A stretch of 64,000 nt of DNA from Sagittula salina (GCF_017813235.1 NZ_JAGISH010000001.1:124001-188000); one strand, 5' to 3'; shown: positions 1 through 9,422, counted from the stretch's first letter. Numbers and translations are program-made. The notes: generated by a model not told the origin, from the sequence alone.

Positions 1-497
1 TCCGCGATCCGAACCCGGTGGTGTTCCTCGAAAACGAGATCCTCTACGGGCGCTCCTTCGAGGTGCCGGTGATGGACGACTTCACGGTGCCTTTCGGCAA
101 GGCCCGCGTCTGGCGCGAGGGTACGGACGTGACGTTGGTGTCCTTCGGCATCGGCATGACCTACGCACTGGACGCGGCCGACAAGCTGGCCGGGGACGGC
201 ATAAGCGCGGAGGTCATCGACCTGCGCACACTGCGCCCGCTGGATACCGCGACGGTCATCGCCTCCGTGCAGAAGACCAACCGCTGCGTGACCATTGAAG
301 AGGGTTTCCCGGTGGGCGCCATCGGCAACCACATCTCGGCAGTGCTGATGACGGAGGCCTTCGACTATCTCGATGCGCCGGTCGTCAACCTGACGGGAAA
401 GGACGTACCGATGCCCTACGCGGCCAATCTGGAGAAACACGCGCTGGTGACCACCGCTGAGGTGGTCCAGGCGGCGAAACAAGTCTGCTATCGCTGA
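1..497 (+). CDS. pdhB: Pyruvate dehydrogenase E1 component beta subunit, C-terminal part (5' end outside window)
   Basis: The frame is open from base 3 to a TGA at 495-497, giving the last 164 residues of a protein that begins upstream. It matches the end of the transketolase-like E1 beta family: VFLENEILYG, then the C-terminal domain with VIDLRTLRPLD and EEGFPVGAIG. E1 alpha/beta decarboxylates pyruvate with thiamine diphosphate and passes the acetyl group to the lipoyl domain of E2. The E2 gene lies 257 bases downstream, with one small gene between, so this is a pdh operon. In Alphaproteobacteria this subunit often carries an N-terminal lipoyl domain, but that part is outside the window. 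A branched-chain 2-oxoacid E1 beta is the alternative; the adjacent pdhC-type E2 favours pyruvate dehydrogenase. Confidence 0.93.
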   Translation, partial: RDPNPVVFLENEILYGRSFEVPVMDDFTVPFGKARVWREGTDVTLVSFGIGMTYALDAADKLAGDGISAEVIDLRTLRPLDTATVIASVQKTNRCVTIEEGFPVGAIGNHISAVLMTEAFDYLDAPVVNLTGKDVPMPYAANLEKHALVTTAEVVQAAKQVCYR

Positions 498-508
498 GGG
501 GGCGCACC

Positions 509-751
509 ATGGCTGAAGAGATCGAGATCCTGGGCTACGACCATCGCGGCCTTTCCGTAGGCATGGGCCCGCACGTGGCACTGGTTCCAGAAGCGTTGTT
601 GGCGTCCGAGATGATGGAAGTCACGCAGGACGGGGCGGAGCAATGGGCCAGCGCACAGCGTTCCGAGCTGGTGGCGGCCATCACGGCGTTGGTCAAGGGC
701 GCTGTGCCGCCGGCCCCCTTCGATGGCGTGACCCTGCAAGCGGAGGGCTGA
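509..751 (+). CDS. Small conserved protein inside the pdh operon (DUF5076-like)
   Basis: An 80-residue acidic protein (MAEEIEILGYDHRGLSVG...) starting at an ATG 11 bases after the pdhB stop and ending 3 bases before the pdhC ATG, so it is almost certainly cotranscribed and probably translationally coupled with both. It has no signal peptide or membrane segment. From memory, similar short proteins between pdhB and pdhC in Rhodobacteraceae are labelled DUF5076; that name is not verified here. No catalytic motif is visible. The position suggests a role linked to the pyruvate dehydrogenase complex, but this rests on context alone. Confidence 0.75.
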   Translation: MAEEIEILGYDHRGLSVGMGPHVALVPEALLASEMMEVTQDGAEQWASAQRSELVAAITALVKGAVPPAPFDGVTLQAEG

Positions 752-754
752 GCG

Positions 755-2059
755 ATGCCGATTGAGATCCAGATGCCGGCGCTGTCGCCAACCATGGAGG
801 AAGGCACGCTGGCGAAATGGCTGGTGAAGGAGGGCGACGCGGTAGCCTCCGGCGACGTGCTGGCCGAGATCGAGACCGACAAGGCGACGATGGAGTTCGA
901 GGCTGTCGACGAAGGCGTGATCGTAAAGATCACTGTGGCCGAAGGCACGGCTGACGTAAAGGTGGGTACGGTGATCGCCGTATTGCTGGAGGAAGGTGAG
1001 TCCCCCTCCGATCAGGAACCCGTTTCCGGTACGCCGGAGGGGGCTGTACCGAAGTCGGAAGCGGCGGCAACGCCTTCCGTGGCTCCTCCCCCGGCGCCGG
1101 CAGCGGCGGTGTCATCGGCTGCGGATAGGACAAACGGGGGCCGGGTCTTCGCCTCCCCGCTGGCGCGCCGGATCGCCGCACAAAAGGGCATCGAGCTCGC
1201 ACAGATCAAGGGCTCCGGCCCGCGCGGGCGCATCGTGAAAGCGGACGTGGAAGCGGCCAAACCAAGTGGCGCCCCCGGCGAGGCAAAAGCTGTGACGGCT
1301 CCGGCGGCAGCAACCCCGGCTATAAAGCCAGTCGATGCAGGTGCCGTGGCTGCTCTCTACCAAGGGCGGGACTACGTGGAGGTCCCGCTTGACGGCATGC
1401 GCCGCACCATCGCTGCGCGCCTCGCCGAAGCCAAGCAGACCATCCCGCATTTCTATCTGCGTCGGGACATTCGGCTTGACGCTCTGATGGCCTTTCGCGC
1501 GCAACTGAACGCGCAGTTGGAGGCACGCGGAGTGAAGCTGTCGGTCAACGATTTCATCATCAAGGCCTGCGCGCTGGCGTTGCAGCAGGTGCCCAAGGCC
1601 AATGCCGTCTGGGCAGGCGACCGCATCCTGCAGCTGACGCCGTCAGATGTGGCAGTGGCCGTGGCGATCGAAGGCGGACTCTTTACCCCCGTGCTGAAGG
1701 ACGCGCAGGTGAAGACACTTTCGGCGCTGTCGTCGGAAATGAAAGACCTTGCCGCGCGAGCGAAAGAGCGCAAGCTGGCCCCGCACGAGTACCAGGGCGG
1801 CAGCTTTGCCATATCCAACCTCGGCATGTTCGGGATCGAGAACTTCGACGCCGTGATCAACCCGCCGCACGGCGCGATCCTTGCCGTCGGAGCCGGGGTG
1901 AAGAAGCCGGTGGTGGCCGAGGACGGTGCCGTCGAGGTGGCGACGGTCATGTCGGTGACGCTCTCGGTCGATCACCGGGTGATCGACGGCGCGCTGGGAG
2001 CGCAATTGCTGACGGCGATCAAGGAGAACCTCGAGACCCCGTTGGCCATGTTGGCCTGA
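755..2059 (+). CDS. pdhC: Pyruvate dehydrogenase E2, dihydrolipoamide acetyltransferase
   Basis: 434 residues, a normal length for a one-lipoyl-domain E2. Residues 1-77 form the lipoyl domain with the lipoylated lysine at position 43 in [13 protein letters not shown]. An Ala/Pro-rich linker follows. A peripheral-subunit-binding domain lies at about 132-168 ([14 protein letters not shown]), then a second linker, then the acyltransferase core from about 205 onward, with the catalytic His in DHRVIDGA near residue 406. It transfers acetyl groups from E1-bound thiamine to CoA and forms the core of the cytoplasmic complex. The ATG follows GGAGGG within the end of the preceding gene. No E3 gene follows; the next gene is convergent. 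Confidence 0.96.
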   Translation: MPIEIQMPALSPTMEEGTLAKWLVKEGDAVASGDVLAEIETDKATMEFEAVDEGVIVKITVAEGTADVKVGTVIAVLLEEGESPSDQEPVSGTPEGAVPKSEAAATPSVAPPPAPAAAVSSAADRTNGGRVFASPLARRIAAQKGIELAQIKGSGPRGRIVKADVEAAKPSGAPGEAKAVTAPAAATPAIKPVDAGAVAALYQGRDYVEVPLDGMRRTIAARLAEAKQTIPHFYLRRDIRLDALMAFRAQLNAQLEARGVKLSVNDFIIKACALALQQVPKANAVWAGDRILQLTPSDVAVAVAIEGGLFTPVLKDAQVKTLSALSSEMKDLAARAKERKLAPHEYQGGSFAISNLGMFGIENFDAVINPPHGAILAVGAGVKKPVVAEDGAVEVATVMSVTLSVDHRVIDGALGAQLLTAIKENLETPLAMLA

Positions 2060-2086
2060 CGGGCCTGATGTACCGATAGCAATACC

Positions 2087-2109
2087 CCGGAAGCCAGTCG
2101 GGCTTCCGG
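2087..2109. other. Inverted repeat between convergent pdhC and cysE
   Basis: A perfect 9-bp stem, CCGGAAGCC with GGCTTCCGG, around a 5-base loop, 28 bases after the pdhC stop. It lacks a T-run on either strand, so it is only a possible terminator or 3'-end-stabilising hairpin for the two convergent transcripts. Confidence 0.4.
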
Positions 2110-2153
2110 CGCGATTAATCGAAGGGAAATCAGTCGCACGCGGCCGGGATGCA

Positions 2154-2972
2154 TCACATCCCCAGAGTGTCCCCGCGCAAGAGCTGGTCCATCTCCATGG
2201 AGGGCTGGTCGCAGCCCGCCTCTCCGACGATCTTCGCGGGCACGCCCGCAACGGTTGTGCAGGGCGGCACTTCTTTCAGGACCACCGAACCGGCTGCGAT
2301 ACGCGAGCAGTGGCCGACGTGGATGTTGCCCAGAACCTTCGCCCCGGCGCCAATCAGGACGTTGTCGCCGATCTTCGGGTGGCGGTCGGCGTCTTCCTTG
2401 CCGGTACCGCCAAGGGTGACCGAGTGCAGCATGGAGACGTTGTTGCCCACAACGGCGGTCTCGCCGATGACTATGGAATGGGCGTGGTCGATCATGATGC
2501 CGCGCCCGATCCGGGCAGCGGGGTGGATGTCGACGCCGAACTCCTCGGACGATCGCGTCTGGAAGAAATAAGACAGGTCGCGGCGCCCTTCGGTCCAGAG
2601 CCAATGCGCCACGCGGTAGGCCTGGATCGCTTGGAAGCCCTTGAAGAACAGGAGAGGCTGCAGGTAGCGGTGGCACGCGGGATCGCGTTCGTAGGTGGCG
2701 ACGATGTCAGCGCGCGCCGCTTGGGCCAGTTCCGGCTCCGAGCCGTAGGCCTCGTCGCAGATCTCGCGCAGGATCTGTTCCGACATTTCCTGGTTGGCGA
2801 GCTTCAACGACACACGGTACGAAAGCGCGCGCTCGATGCTGGGGTGGTGCAGAATGGAGTAATGTACCATGCCACCCAGCAGCGGCTCCGCAGCCACGGC
2901 TTCCTGAGCCTCGTGCATGATCTGCGCCCAGACCGGGTCCACCTCGGCGAGTTTAGCGCGTCTTTCGGCCAT
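2154..2972 (-). CDS. cysE: Serine O-acetyltransferase
   Basis: 272 residues. The enzyme acetylates L-serine with acetyl-CoA in the first committed step of cysteine synthesis. The N-terminal helical domain is followed by a left-handed beta-helix of hexapeptide repeats (from about residue 165: DIHPAARIGRGIMIDHAHS, then VSMLHSVTLGGTGK), which carry the conserved catalytic and substrate-binding histidines of the family. The C-terminal tail (from GVPAKIVGEAG) is where cysteine feedback inhibition acts in this family. I chose the ATG at 2972 because AGGAGG lies 7 bases upstream; an in-frame ATG at 2990 has no such signal. The gene is convergent with pdhC and shares its left-to-right position with the GTA cluster of other Rhodobacteraceae. 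Confidence 0.95.
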   Translation of the reverse strand: MAERRAKLAEVDPVWAQIMHEAQEAVAAEPLLGGMVHYSILHHPSIERALSYRVSLKLANQEMSEQILREICDEAYGSEPELAQAARADIVATYERDPACHRYLQPLLFFKGFQAIQAYRVAHWLWTEGRRDLSYFFQTRSSEEFGVDIHPAARIGRGIMIDHAHSIVIGETAVVGNNVSMLHSVTLGGTGKEDADRHPKIGDNVLIGAGAKVLGNIHVGHCSRIAAGSVVLKEVPPCTTVAGVPAKIVGEAGCDQPSMEMDQLLRGDTLGM

Positions 2973-3002
2973 GCCGCATCCTCCTGTCATCGCATCAGGA
3001 TA

Positions 3003-3019
3003 GCAGATAGACTATCTGC
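3003..3019. promoter_or_regulatory. 17-bp palindrome upstream of cysE (candidate operator)
   Basis: GCAGATAG-A-CTATCTGC is a perfect 8+1+8 palindrome ending 31 bases before the cysE start codon. A weak -10-like TATCCT (minus strand, 2997-3002) abuts it. The placement fits a dimeric repressor or activator site, but no regulator can be named from the sequence. Confidence 0.45.
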
Positions 3020-3142
3020 AGCGAAACGCAAATCCGTGACGGGGCGAATTGCGGATATGGATGTGTGGGCCATGAACCAATGACGGGCAGGATTCCTCGA
3101 CCGGCTGGCGGAGACGGACGGTGCAGGCCGACACCCGCAGGC

Positions 3143-3511
3143 TCAGAAGTTGGGGATGGTCCGGCGGGACGCAGGCTCCCTAGGTTTCAGGGCCGTGATT
3201 TCCGGGGTGCGCTTGTGGCTAGAAGCGCCGGTGTTGCGGTGCCCCGCAAGCAGTGCGTCGAGCACAAAAAACTGGCATTCGAGGTATTCAGCAGTTATTT
3301 GCGGAGCCCGGGCGCAGGGTCGTGCCAGCGCCGCCGCCATTAGTGTGCCATCACCCCATAAGGCATGCGCCCGGCCATGACGCTTGCGGTAGGCGTCGGC
3401 GGCGCAGGCCTCCGCGATGATGCGGCGGATGAGGGGGCCACGCCCCTCTGGCGGCAGGAGCATCAGAACCCGCGCCGCCACGTCTATATCACCGTGAAGG
3501 AGTGGCCTCAT
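3143..3511 (-). CDS. Small protein translationally coupled to GTA gene g15
   Basis: 122 residues starting MRPLLHGDIDVAARVLMLLP. Its ATG overlaps the g15 stop codon (ATGA), so it is translated directly after g15. The protein is helical and Arg/Ala-rich, with motifs EACAADAYRKRHGRAHALWG and LMAAAL. I recall similar proteins directly after g15 in other Rhodobacteraceae, possibly filed as DUF7742; this is from memory. No signal peptide, membrane segment or catalytic motif is evident. It may belong to the GTA operon or simply be cotranscribed. The reading frame is also open 39 codons further upstream within g15, but the coupled ATG is the sensible start. Confidence 0.75.
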   Translation of the reverse strand: MRPLLHGDIDVAARVLMLLPPEGRGPLIRRIIAEACAADAYRKRHGRAHALWGDGTLMAAALARPCARAPQITAEYLECQFFVLDALLAGHRNTGASSHKRTPEITALKPREPASRRTIPNF

Positions 3512-6500
3512 TGTGCGACTACGAGCCGGGCAAACGGCCCCGGCCCGTAGCGGGAGGAAACCTGTGCCACCGCGACGGTGAAGGCCGATTGCCCGTCCTG
3601 CGCCTGATGCATTGCCGTGTATGTCCATGCGGGCGCGGTGGTCTGCACTTCACGGATGGTGGTTTCACCGTCGAGGATACGCAGGATGTAGCCCTCGCTA
3701 TCCTCGCCCAGTGGCACCTCATAATTGTCCCAACTGTCGCCGTCGATGCGCGTCCTGCGAACCCAGCTGAAGTCAAGGCCGCTCCCGTTGGCCTTCATTG
3801 CGAGGTGCGCCGGGCGGTAGGGCCGCAACCCGTTGCCGTCAAAGGCCAATACTTCGTGCCGATAGGTCGGGTCATCGTAGGAACGTTTCGCCGGGCCTAT
3901 GCGCCAATTGCGCGTTACACGGCGTAGTCCGGGAGCGAGCGACACCTGTTGTGGCGCGCCGTTCATAAGAACGACGTAGGAACCAATCGGCCATTCGTCC
4001 GGCATGACCCCGTCAGACCCTGCCTGCCCGCGCAGACGATGGTCCAACTGCCAGATATTTTCTGCCATAAGCGTTGCGTCGCGAAACTGGAATAGCTCCC
4101 AGTTTCCCGGTGTACCGTCCCCGATCGCCATCAGGTTTCCCCCAGACAGAAACGCCGCATCCGTGATCGAAGACAGAGTGCCCGAGGCCAGCCGCACCTG
4201 CAGCGGTGCGCCCGGATCGACCGTACCGGCGCGTGCGCGCGGCAGCGCCGTCTCGGTCACACCGACAACAGTGCGGCCAGAAACAAGCGTGTTCAGGGTG
4301 TAATCGGCATCTTCCGCCGCGTCGTAGGCCGCTACGGCCCCTGGCCAGGGTTGCGCCGTGACCGCGAGGTGCGGGGCGTGCTCGACCTCGGCCCCGGTCA
4401 TCATCGGCAAATCCAGAAACAGGGGTGTGACGGGTATGGCCGGTACGAAGGGGCGCAGCAATGAGTCATTTTCTGTGTAGGAGGACGGCTCGTAGACGTC
4501 CGGGACGATGCGCACGGCGTCGATCAACTGGTGTTCCATCACCTCGACCCGGTCAATGCGCGCCAGCACCGGCCCCGATTTCGAGGGCAAACGTACGATA
4601 TCCCCCGCGCCCAGCGCGAGCTGCGATGGCGGGAGAGCAAACCGCATGGTGTCTCGCGCCACGCGCGCCTCCGCCAGCCAGCGCTCTGCAGTTTGCCGTC
4701 CCTCGGATCGCGTGAGTGCCAGGGCCAGATCAGTATCCGAGACCGCGTGCGTCGCCTCATCGGGCAGCACCGCCTCTTCGGTCGCGGCCCGGTGGTCGCC
4801 ATCGGCCAGCAGGAATCCAACCCGCACGCGGCCCGCCATCTCGGCTTCGCCTGCGCGGATTTCCTCTAGATCGCCCGCGAGGTCTTCCGAGACCGCAAAT
4901 ACGCTGCTATCCAGATCGACCGGATTTGCCCCGTTGCGCATACGGAAGATCAGCGTTCCATCCCTCTCGATTGCATCGAAGGCATAGGCAAGCATGAGCG
5001 GCTGTAGGGCGCGGCGAGCATCAGCCACGTCCGGCACCACATAGCCGCGCACGAAGCCATGCAGGCCGCTCGTGTCAATCTGCGACAGCCCGACGCGGTG
5101 GCATATCTCGGCTACGACGGAGGACAGAAGCCGCCCCGAGACGCGCCCGTTCAGCCAATGCCCGGCACGGTAGTTCGCACCGTCCGACCAGATTGCGGTA
5201 TTGCCCGGGAACCATGGGTAGGGCCGCGCATCCCACGCCCAGACAAAGGCGCGGCTCATGTCGAGCATTGGGCCTTCGTAGACCTCCGAGACTGGATTGT
5301 TCGCGGGATCTGCCCAGTAGCCGAGCATTGCGCGCAAATACTGGCGCTGGATCGTCTCGTCGCGCAGACCGTTGGAATAAAACGGGAGGTACGACTCCGA
5401 CGACTTCGGGTCGAGGAACTTGTTTGGTTGATTGGAACCCTTGTTCACGGCGGCGCAACCCAGTTCGGTGAACCAGATCGGTTTCGACTCCGGCGCCCAA
5501 TCCGTGGGCAACTCCTGTCTGATACCGCCGATGCGTTCATGATGGCGGTTGTGCCACCAGTTGCGGACATCCTTCACGCGCCAGACCCATGGCTCTGCGT
5601 GTGTCTCGTCAGTGATCGGCAAACGCACCTGCGCCTCCCGCCCTTCGGGACTGTCGTAGTACCAGTCGTAACCCTCGCCGCCCTCGATATTGGCCCTCAG
5701 GTAATTGACACTGTGGACATCGCCCCACGCGCTGTCGGCGTGATCCTCTTCGTCCCGCCAGTCGGAGAGCGGCATATAGTTATCGATGCCGATGAAATCG
5801 ATCTCAGGATCGGACCACAACGGGTCGAGATTGAAATAGACGTCGCCCGAGCCATCCTGGGGGTGATAGCCGAAGTATTCTGTCCAGTCCGCTGCATAGC
5901 CGATCTTCACTTCTGGCCCGAGGATCAGGCGACATTGTGCTGCCAGCGACTTCAGCGCGTGAACAGCCGGAAAGCCTGAAGCGCCGCGGACCTGGGTCAG
6001 CCCGCGCAACTCGGAGCCGATGCAGAAGGAGTCTACGCCTCCGGCGGCGGCGCAGAGTGCCGCCTGATGCAAAACAAAGCGGTTGTAGCGCCATTCGGGA
6101 GGACCGATGTAGGTAACAGCGCCGGACACGATGTTGAAATCACTGGCCTGCGCAGCGCCGAAGAAAGCCATGACCTCGTCATCGGCGGCACCGGTGTGAT
6201 CTGGCGATCCTGATCGACCGGGGGCCACAGACAGCGTGATGCGCCCGCGCCACGGCAGCGCGGGCTGGTCGGTTGCGTCGCTCCACGGGTCGGGCAGCCC
6301 GTTTCCCGCCACCTGGTCCATCAGGATAAATGGATAGTACATAACCGACTGACCATTCGCCTTTAGACGGGCGATGGCCTGCAGGACGGACTGATCGGTG
6401 GGCGTGCCACCGTAGACCGGGCGACCTGCCTGCTGATGCACCAGATCCGCCGCGGATCGCGTCAGGCCGCTGACTGTCCAGGGCATTCGCGCCTCATGGG

Positions 6501-7461
6501 TTTTCTGTTCCGCCTTGGGTTTGATTTCGCAGTCCCCGGCGCGCAGATCATTCCCGAACCAGCTTACGATCAGCGACGTGGCGGCGCAGGCGGGCGCCTC
6601 CTCTGTCAGTTGCCGCAGTGACGTGTTGAAGTCCGGCTCTTCGGAGGGCGAATTCACGTTTGCGACGGCCACGCCTCCCGGGCCGGAGCCAAAGAGTGAC
6701 TCCTTAGCCGCGTAATCCCAGTAGACGGGCTCCGTCGCCAGCGCGTATTCGCCGGAACCGGGGATCATGGCGACGGCCTGCAGCAACGCAGGTACGTCAT
6801 CGGAACCCGGTTCGGGCCGCGTCACCTCAAAGCTGAACTGCGGCACACGGTTGCCGAAGCGCGCGAGGTCGAGATCCTCAATCACCACGTAGGCAGTGCC
6901 CCGGTAGGCCGGTACTGTGCCAACGCCCTCCACCGCCTCGATCTTCGGATCGGGCAGTTGTGTGTGGGAGCCGGTGTAGACCCGCATGGTCAGGTCGCTT
7001 ACAGGGATCTCAGCCCCGTCTGCCCATACACGACCAACCGAGCTGATCTCCCCCTCGCAGAGGGCCATCGCAAGGCTGACGGTGTAGCTGTAGTTTCGGG
7101 TGGTCACGCTCGGCCGTGCGGGCGCCCCCTTGCCACCGCCGCCGGAGGTAGTTTCCTGAACACGTTCCATGAACTCGGTCGCCCAGATCACCTGCGCGCC
7201 AACCCGCATCCGGCCATAGATCTGCGCAACCGGCTGGCCCTCTCCCGCACCGGTGACACGAAAACGGTCGACGCGGCCAGTCTCCACCACGTCGGAGCCC
7301 TGCCCCATGACGCGCTGGTTCATCAGCCGATTGTCGATTGTCCGTCCAAAGGCTGCACCGACGAAGCGGCCCGCCGCCAAGGCGGGCAACCCCATCACGG
7401 AGCCGCCGATCGAAGAACCGATCGCCGCACCTGCGGCAGAAAGAAGTATCGTCGCCATCAC
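3508..7461 (-). CDS. GTA tail tip protein g15 (megatron / host specificity protein)
   Basis: 1317 residues, the largest protein of the cluster and typical of g15 of RcGTA-type agents. It starts with a hydrophobic glycine-rich segment (ATILLSAAGAAIGSSIGG) and then has a tail-hub-like region. A TIM-barrel, glycoside-hydrolase-like region at roughly 430-740 contains KIGYAADWTEYFG and DFIGIDNYMPLSDW. A phage-tail-type region follows at about 780-1000, with a beta-rich C-terminus. It forms the baseplate trimer that contacts the recipient cell and is thought to guide DNA entry. The start is a GTG at 7461 overlapping the g14 stop (GTGA), or the ATG right after it at 7458. The reading frame is intact, which argues for retained function. 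Confidence 0.93.
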   Translation of the reverse strand: MMATILLSAAGAAIGSSIGGSVMGLPALAAGRFVGAAFGRTIDNRLMNQRVMGQGSDVVETGRVDRFRVTGAGEGQPVAQIYGRMRVGAQVIWATEFMERVQETTSGGGGKGAPARPSVTTRNYSYTVSLAMALCEGEISSVGRVWADGAEIPVSDLTMRVYTGSHTQLPDPKIEAVEGVGTVPAYRGTAYVVIEDLDLARFGNRVPQFSFEVTRPEPGSDDVPALLQAVAMIPGSGEYALATEPVYWDYAAKESLFGSGPGGVAVANVNSPSEEPDFNTSLRQLTEEAPACAATSLIVSWFGNDLRAGDCEIKPKAEQKTHEARMPWTVSGLTRSAADLVHQQAGRPVYGGTPTDQSVLQAIARLKANGQSVMYYPFILMDQVAGNGLPDPWSDATDQPALPWRGRITLSVAPGRSGSPDHTGAADDEVMAFFGAAQASDFNIVSGAVTYIGPPEWRYNRFVLHQAALCAAAGGVDSFCIGSELRGLTQVRGASGFPAVHALKSLAAQCRLILGPEVKIGYAADWTEYFGYHPQDGSGDVYFNLDPLWSDPEIDFIGIDNYMPLSDWRDEEDHADSAWGDVHSVNYLRANIEGGEGYDWYYDSPEGREAQVRLPITDETHAEPWVWRVKDVRNWWHNRHHERIGGIRQELPTDWAPESKPIWFTELGCAAVNKGSNQPNKFLDPKSSESYLPFYSNGLRDETIQRQYLRAMLGYWADPANNPVSEVYEGPMLDMSRAFVWAWDARPYPWFPGNTAIWSDGANYRAGHWLNGRVSGRLLSSVVAEICHRVGLSQIDTSGLHGFVRGYVVPDVADARRALQPLMLAYAFDAIERDGTLIFRMRNGANPVDLDSSVFAVSEDLAGDLEEIRAGEAEMAGRVRVGFLLADGDHRAATEEAVLPDEATHAVSDTDLALALTRSEGRQTAERWLAEARVARDTMRFALPPSQLALGAGDIVRLPSKSGPVLARIDRVEVMEHQLIDAVRIVPDVYEPSSYTENDSLLRPFVPAIPVTPLFLDLPMMTGAEVEHAPHLAVTAQPWPGAVAAYDAAEDADYTLNTLVSGRTVVGVTETALPRARAGTVDPGAPLQVRLASGTLSSITDAAFLSGGNLMAIGDGTPGNWELFQFRDATLMAENIWQLDHRLRGQAGSDGVMPDEWPIGSYVVLMNGAPQQVSLAPGLRRVTRNWRIGPAKRSYDDPTYRHEVLAFDGNGLRPYRPAHLAMKANGSGLDFSWVRRTRIDGDSWDNYEVPLGEDSEGYILRILDGETTIREVQTTAPAWTYTAMHQAQDGQSAFTVAVAQVSSRYGPGPFARLVVAQ

Positions 7462-7892
7462 TCAATCTCCGTTGGAAAGGCGAAACGGGCCACGACCCGC
7501 CGCGCCCATGCAGCCGTCAGCGCGCTCTCGATCACGCCGTGGCCCGTGTAGGCATGGATGAAGGTGGCAACTGCGCCGGTCTCCGTCTGAAAGCCCACGT
7601 GCTTGGCCACCGCACCTTCGCGCATCCGGAACAGCAGCACGTCGCCGGGGGCGGCATCGCCCAGCGCCTTCGCGCGCAGGTGGTCGCGACCCGCCCGCCA
7701 AAGCCGTTCGTCGCCCTCAGGTTCCGACCAGTCCCGCGAATAGGGCGGCACGTCTTCCGGTTCAGCGCCGACGATCTCTCTCCATACGCCTCGCAAGAGC
7801 CCTAGGCAGTCACACCCCGCCCCCCGGACAGAGGCCTGATGCACATAGGGCGTACCAATCCAGCGCCGCGCCGTGGCGACCACCCGGCTCAC
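7458..7892 (-). CDS. GTA tail peptidase g14 (NlpC/P60 family)
   Basis: 144 residues. The catalytic Cys is in the family motif GAGCDCLGLL, with a His in AKHVGF and a downstream polar residue expected to complete the NlpC/P60-type site. In GTAs and tailed phages this peptidase sits at the tail tip and is thought to cut peptidoglycan during DNA delivery. The start is GTG at 7892, which overlaps the g13 stop codon (GTGA). A longer in-frame reading up to 8087 would run inside g13 and gives a sequence unlike the family, so it was not used. It overlaps g15 by 4 bases. Confidence 0.9.
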   Translation of the reverse strand: MSRVVATARRWIGTPYVHQASVRGAGCDCLGLLRGVWREIVGAEPEDVPPYSRDWSEPEGDERLWRAGRDHLRAKALGDAAPGDVLLFRMREGAVAKHVGFQTETGAVATFIHAYTGHGVIESALTAAWARRVVARFAFPTEIE

Positions 7893-8773
7893 CTCCGGCT
7901 CCCCCCATTCAGCACCTTGGCCTTGGTAGGCTGGACCGTGATCCAGTCTTCCTCCGGCACATCCGGGAAGCCTTGGAAATTCATCACGTTGTTGAACTTG
8001 AGCCGACAAGTCTCGAACCGCTTGTCGCAACCCGCCTCCAGCCGCACCATTTCCCCGGCCTGAACCATGGCCCGCAGCGGCTCCCAAACCTCGATCACGC
8101 GATTGCCATCTGCACGATGATGATCGCGCTTAATCATCACAGAAAGGCCCTCGGCCTCTCCTGAGAGTATCTTCAGTCGTCCGCGTTGAAACCAGCCTGG
8201 ATCAAAACCGTCCAGCGCTCCGCACAGGAAAACCCGGGATTCCTCGACGCCTTCCAGGGCGCCTTCGTGGGCGTAACCGCCCGTGTCGAGATCGAAGCCG
8301 CAGTCGGCGTCTCCCAGCACGGCCGTGCAGGGCTTCTGATAGACCCGGCCGACAGGTCGGTTCAGCGCCTCCGACAGACCACGCAACTCGGCGTGAAAGG
8401 CTCCCTCCCCCCTGCGCACCTCGCCGATATGGCCGCGGAACAGGATGCGCCGCGCCGTGGCGTCCTTCCAGTTCACCAGCCACGCTACCACCTCGGCCCC
8501 GTCGAACCGGCCCGCCGCGATGTCGCCCTCGCCGATTGCTGAATCGGAAAGCGCTCCCATGGCCTCCGTGTTGTCCACCGAGAGCCCGGTTGATTGCGCC
8601 AGCGCGCGCGCCGACAGCCCCGTCTCCGCCTTGAAGGTCACACCGTCAAAGGAAATGTCCCTGTCATGGTCGGTAAAACCGAAGACCGTCCCATCCCTGC
8701 GTGTCACCACCCAAGCGCGGCAAACCGTCGTGACGCCCGTCCCGAGATGCGCATGAAGCTCTGCCTGCCCCAT
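7889..8773 (-). CDS. GTA hub protein g13 (DUF2163 family)
   Basis: 294 residues. The N-terminus contains GVTTVCRAWVVTRRDG and FGFTDHDRD, both typical of DUF2163. The C-terminal part has clustered cysteines (CTAVLGDADCGF, LCGALDGF, GCDKRFETCRLKFNN) followed by NFQGFPDVP. In the RcGTA structure the hub trimer connects the distal tail ring to the megatron; I recall an iron-sulfur cluster bound by such cysteines. The start codon overlaps the g12 stop by one base (TGATG) and its stop overlaps g14 by 4 bases, so translation is coupled on both sides. Confidence 0.92.
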   Translation of the reverse strand: MGQAELHAHLGTGVTTVCRAWVVTRRDGTVFGFTDHDRDISFDGVTFKAETGLSARALAQSTGLSVDNTEAMGALSDSAIGEGDIAAGRFDGAEVVAWLVNWKDATARRILFRGHIGEVRRGEGAFHAELRGLSEALNRPVGRVYQKPCTAVLGDADCGFDLDTGGYAHEGALEGVEESRVFLCGALDGFDPGWFQRGRLKILSGEAEGLSVMIKRDHHRADGNRVIEVWEPLRAMVQAGEMVRLEAGCDKRFETCRLKFNNVMNFQGFPDVPEEDWITVQPTKAKVLNGGSRR

Positions 8774-9405
8774 CAGATCCGCACCTCCACCACTGGCACG
8801 TCGGGCACCTGCCCCGCCCGGAAGGACGAAACGGAGACGTTGATCCGGTCGGTATCGAAGCGCACCGGAACGTCGAATTCGAACCCGGCAGAGATTTCCA
8901 CCCCGATCATCGGAGCTTCCATGAAAGTGATGATCCCCGTCGCGGTGTCGATTTCGAAATGAACACCCTCGTACAGGTCGTCCCCTTGTACCGCTGCCAC
9001 CACCGTGCCCGATACAGGCTTCGTGATGGGACGCGCGTATGCCGCGTCGCCTGAGCGGTAAGTCTTGATCAGCTGAAAGCTCGTGGTGACTCCGTCGCCG
9101 TGGGCGATCACCTTATCGGTGCTGGAGACTGTCGCCGAGGGCACGCAGGATTTGTAGTCCGCCCAGTCCTTCCAGCGAAAGCCAAACAGCTGCCCCTGCC
9201 GCGCCTCGAAGAATTCGATCATCGCCGAAACGTCATCAAGCGAACGCAACCCCAGTCCCGCATCATAGCGACGGCGCGAATGCGCCCAAGGGGTGTTGCG
9301 CTCTTCAAAGCCGCTCGTCAGCGTCACGATATCCGTGCGCCGTTCCGGCCCCCCGACAGAACCAAAGCTCAGGTCCGCCGGAAATCTCACTTCATGAAAG
9401 GCCAT
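8773..9405 (-). CDS. GTA distal tail protein g12 (DUF2460 family)
   Basis: 210 residues beginning MAFHEVRFPADLSFGSVGGP, the usual opening of the DUF2460/TIGR02217 family. The middle contains ARQGQLFGFRWKDWADYKS and the end has ISAGFEFDVPVRFDTD, both family hallmarks. It forms the distal tail ring between tail tube and hub. The ATG has GGAGGG 5 bases upstream, 17 bases after the g11 stop. It overlaps g13 by one base. Confidence 0.93.
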   Translation of the reverse strand: MAFHEVRFPADLSFGSVGGPERRTDIVTLTSGFEERNTPWAHSRRRYDAGLGLRSLDDVSAMIEFFEARQGQLFGFRWKDWADYKSCVPSATVSSTDKVIAHGDGVTTSFQLIKTYRSGDAAYARPITKPVSGTVVAAVQGDDLYEGVHFEIDTATGIITFMEAPMIGVEISAGFEFDVPVRFDTDRINVSVSSFRAGQVPDVPVVEVRI

Positions 9406-9422
9406 GGTTCCCTCCGTCCAGT

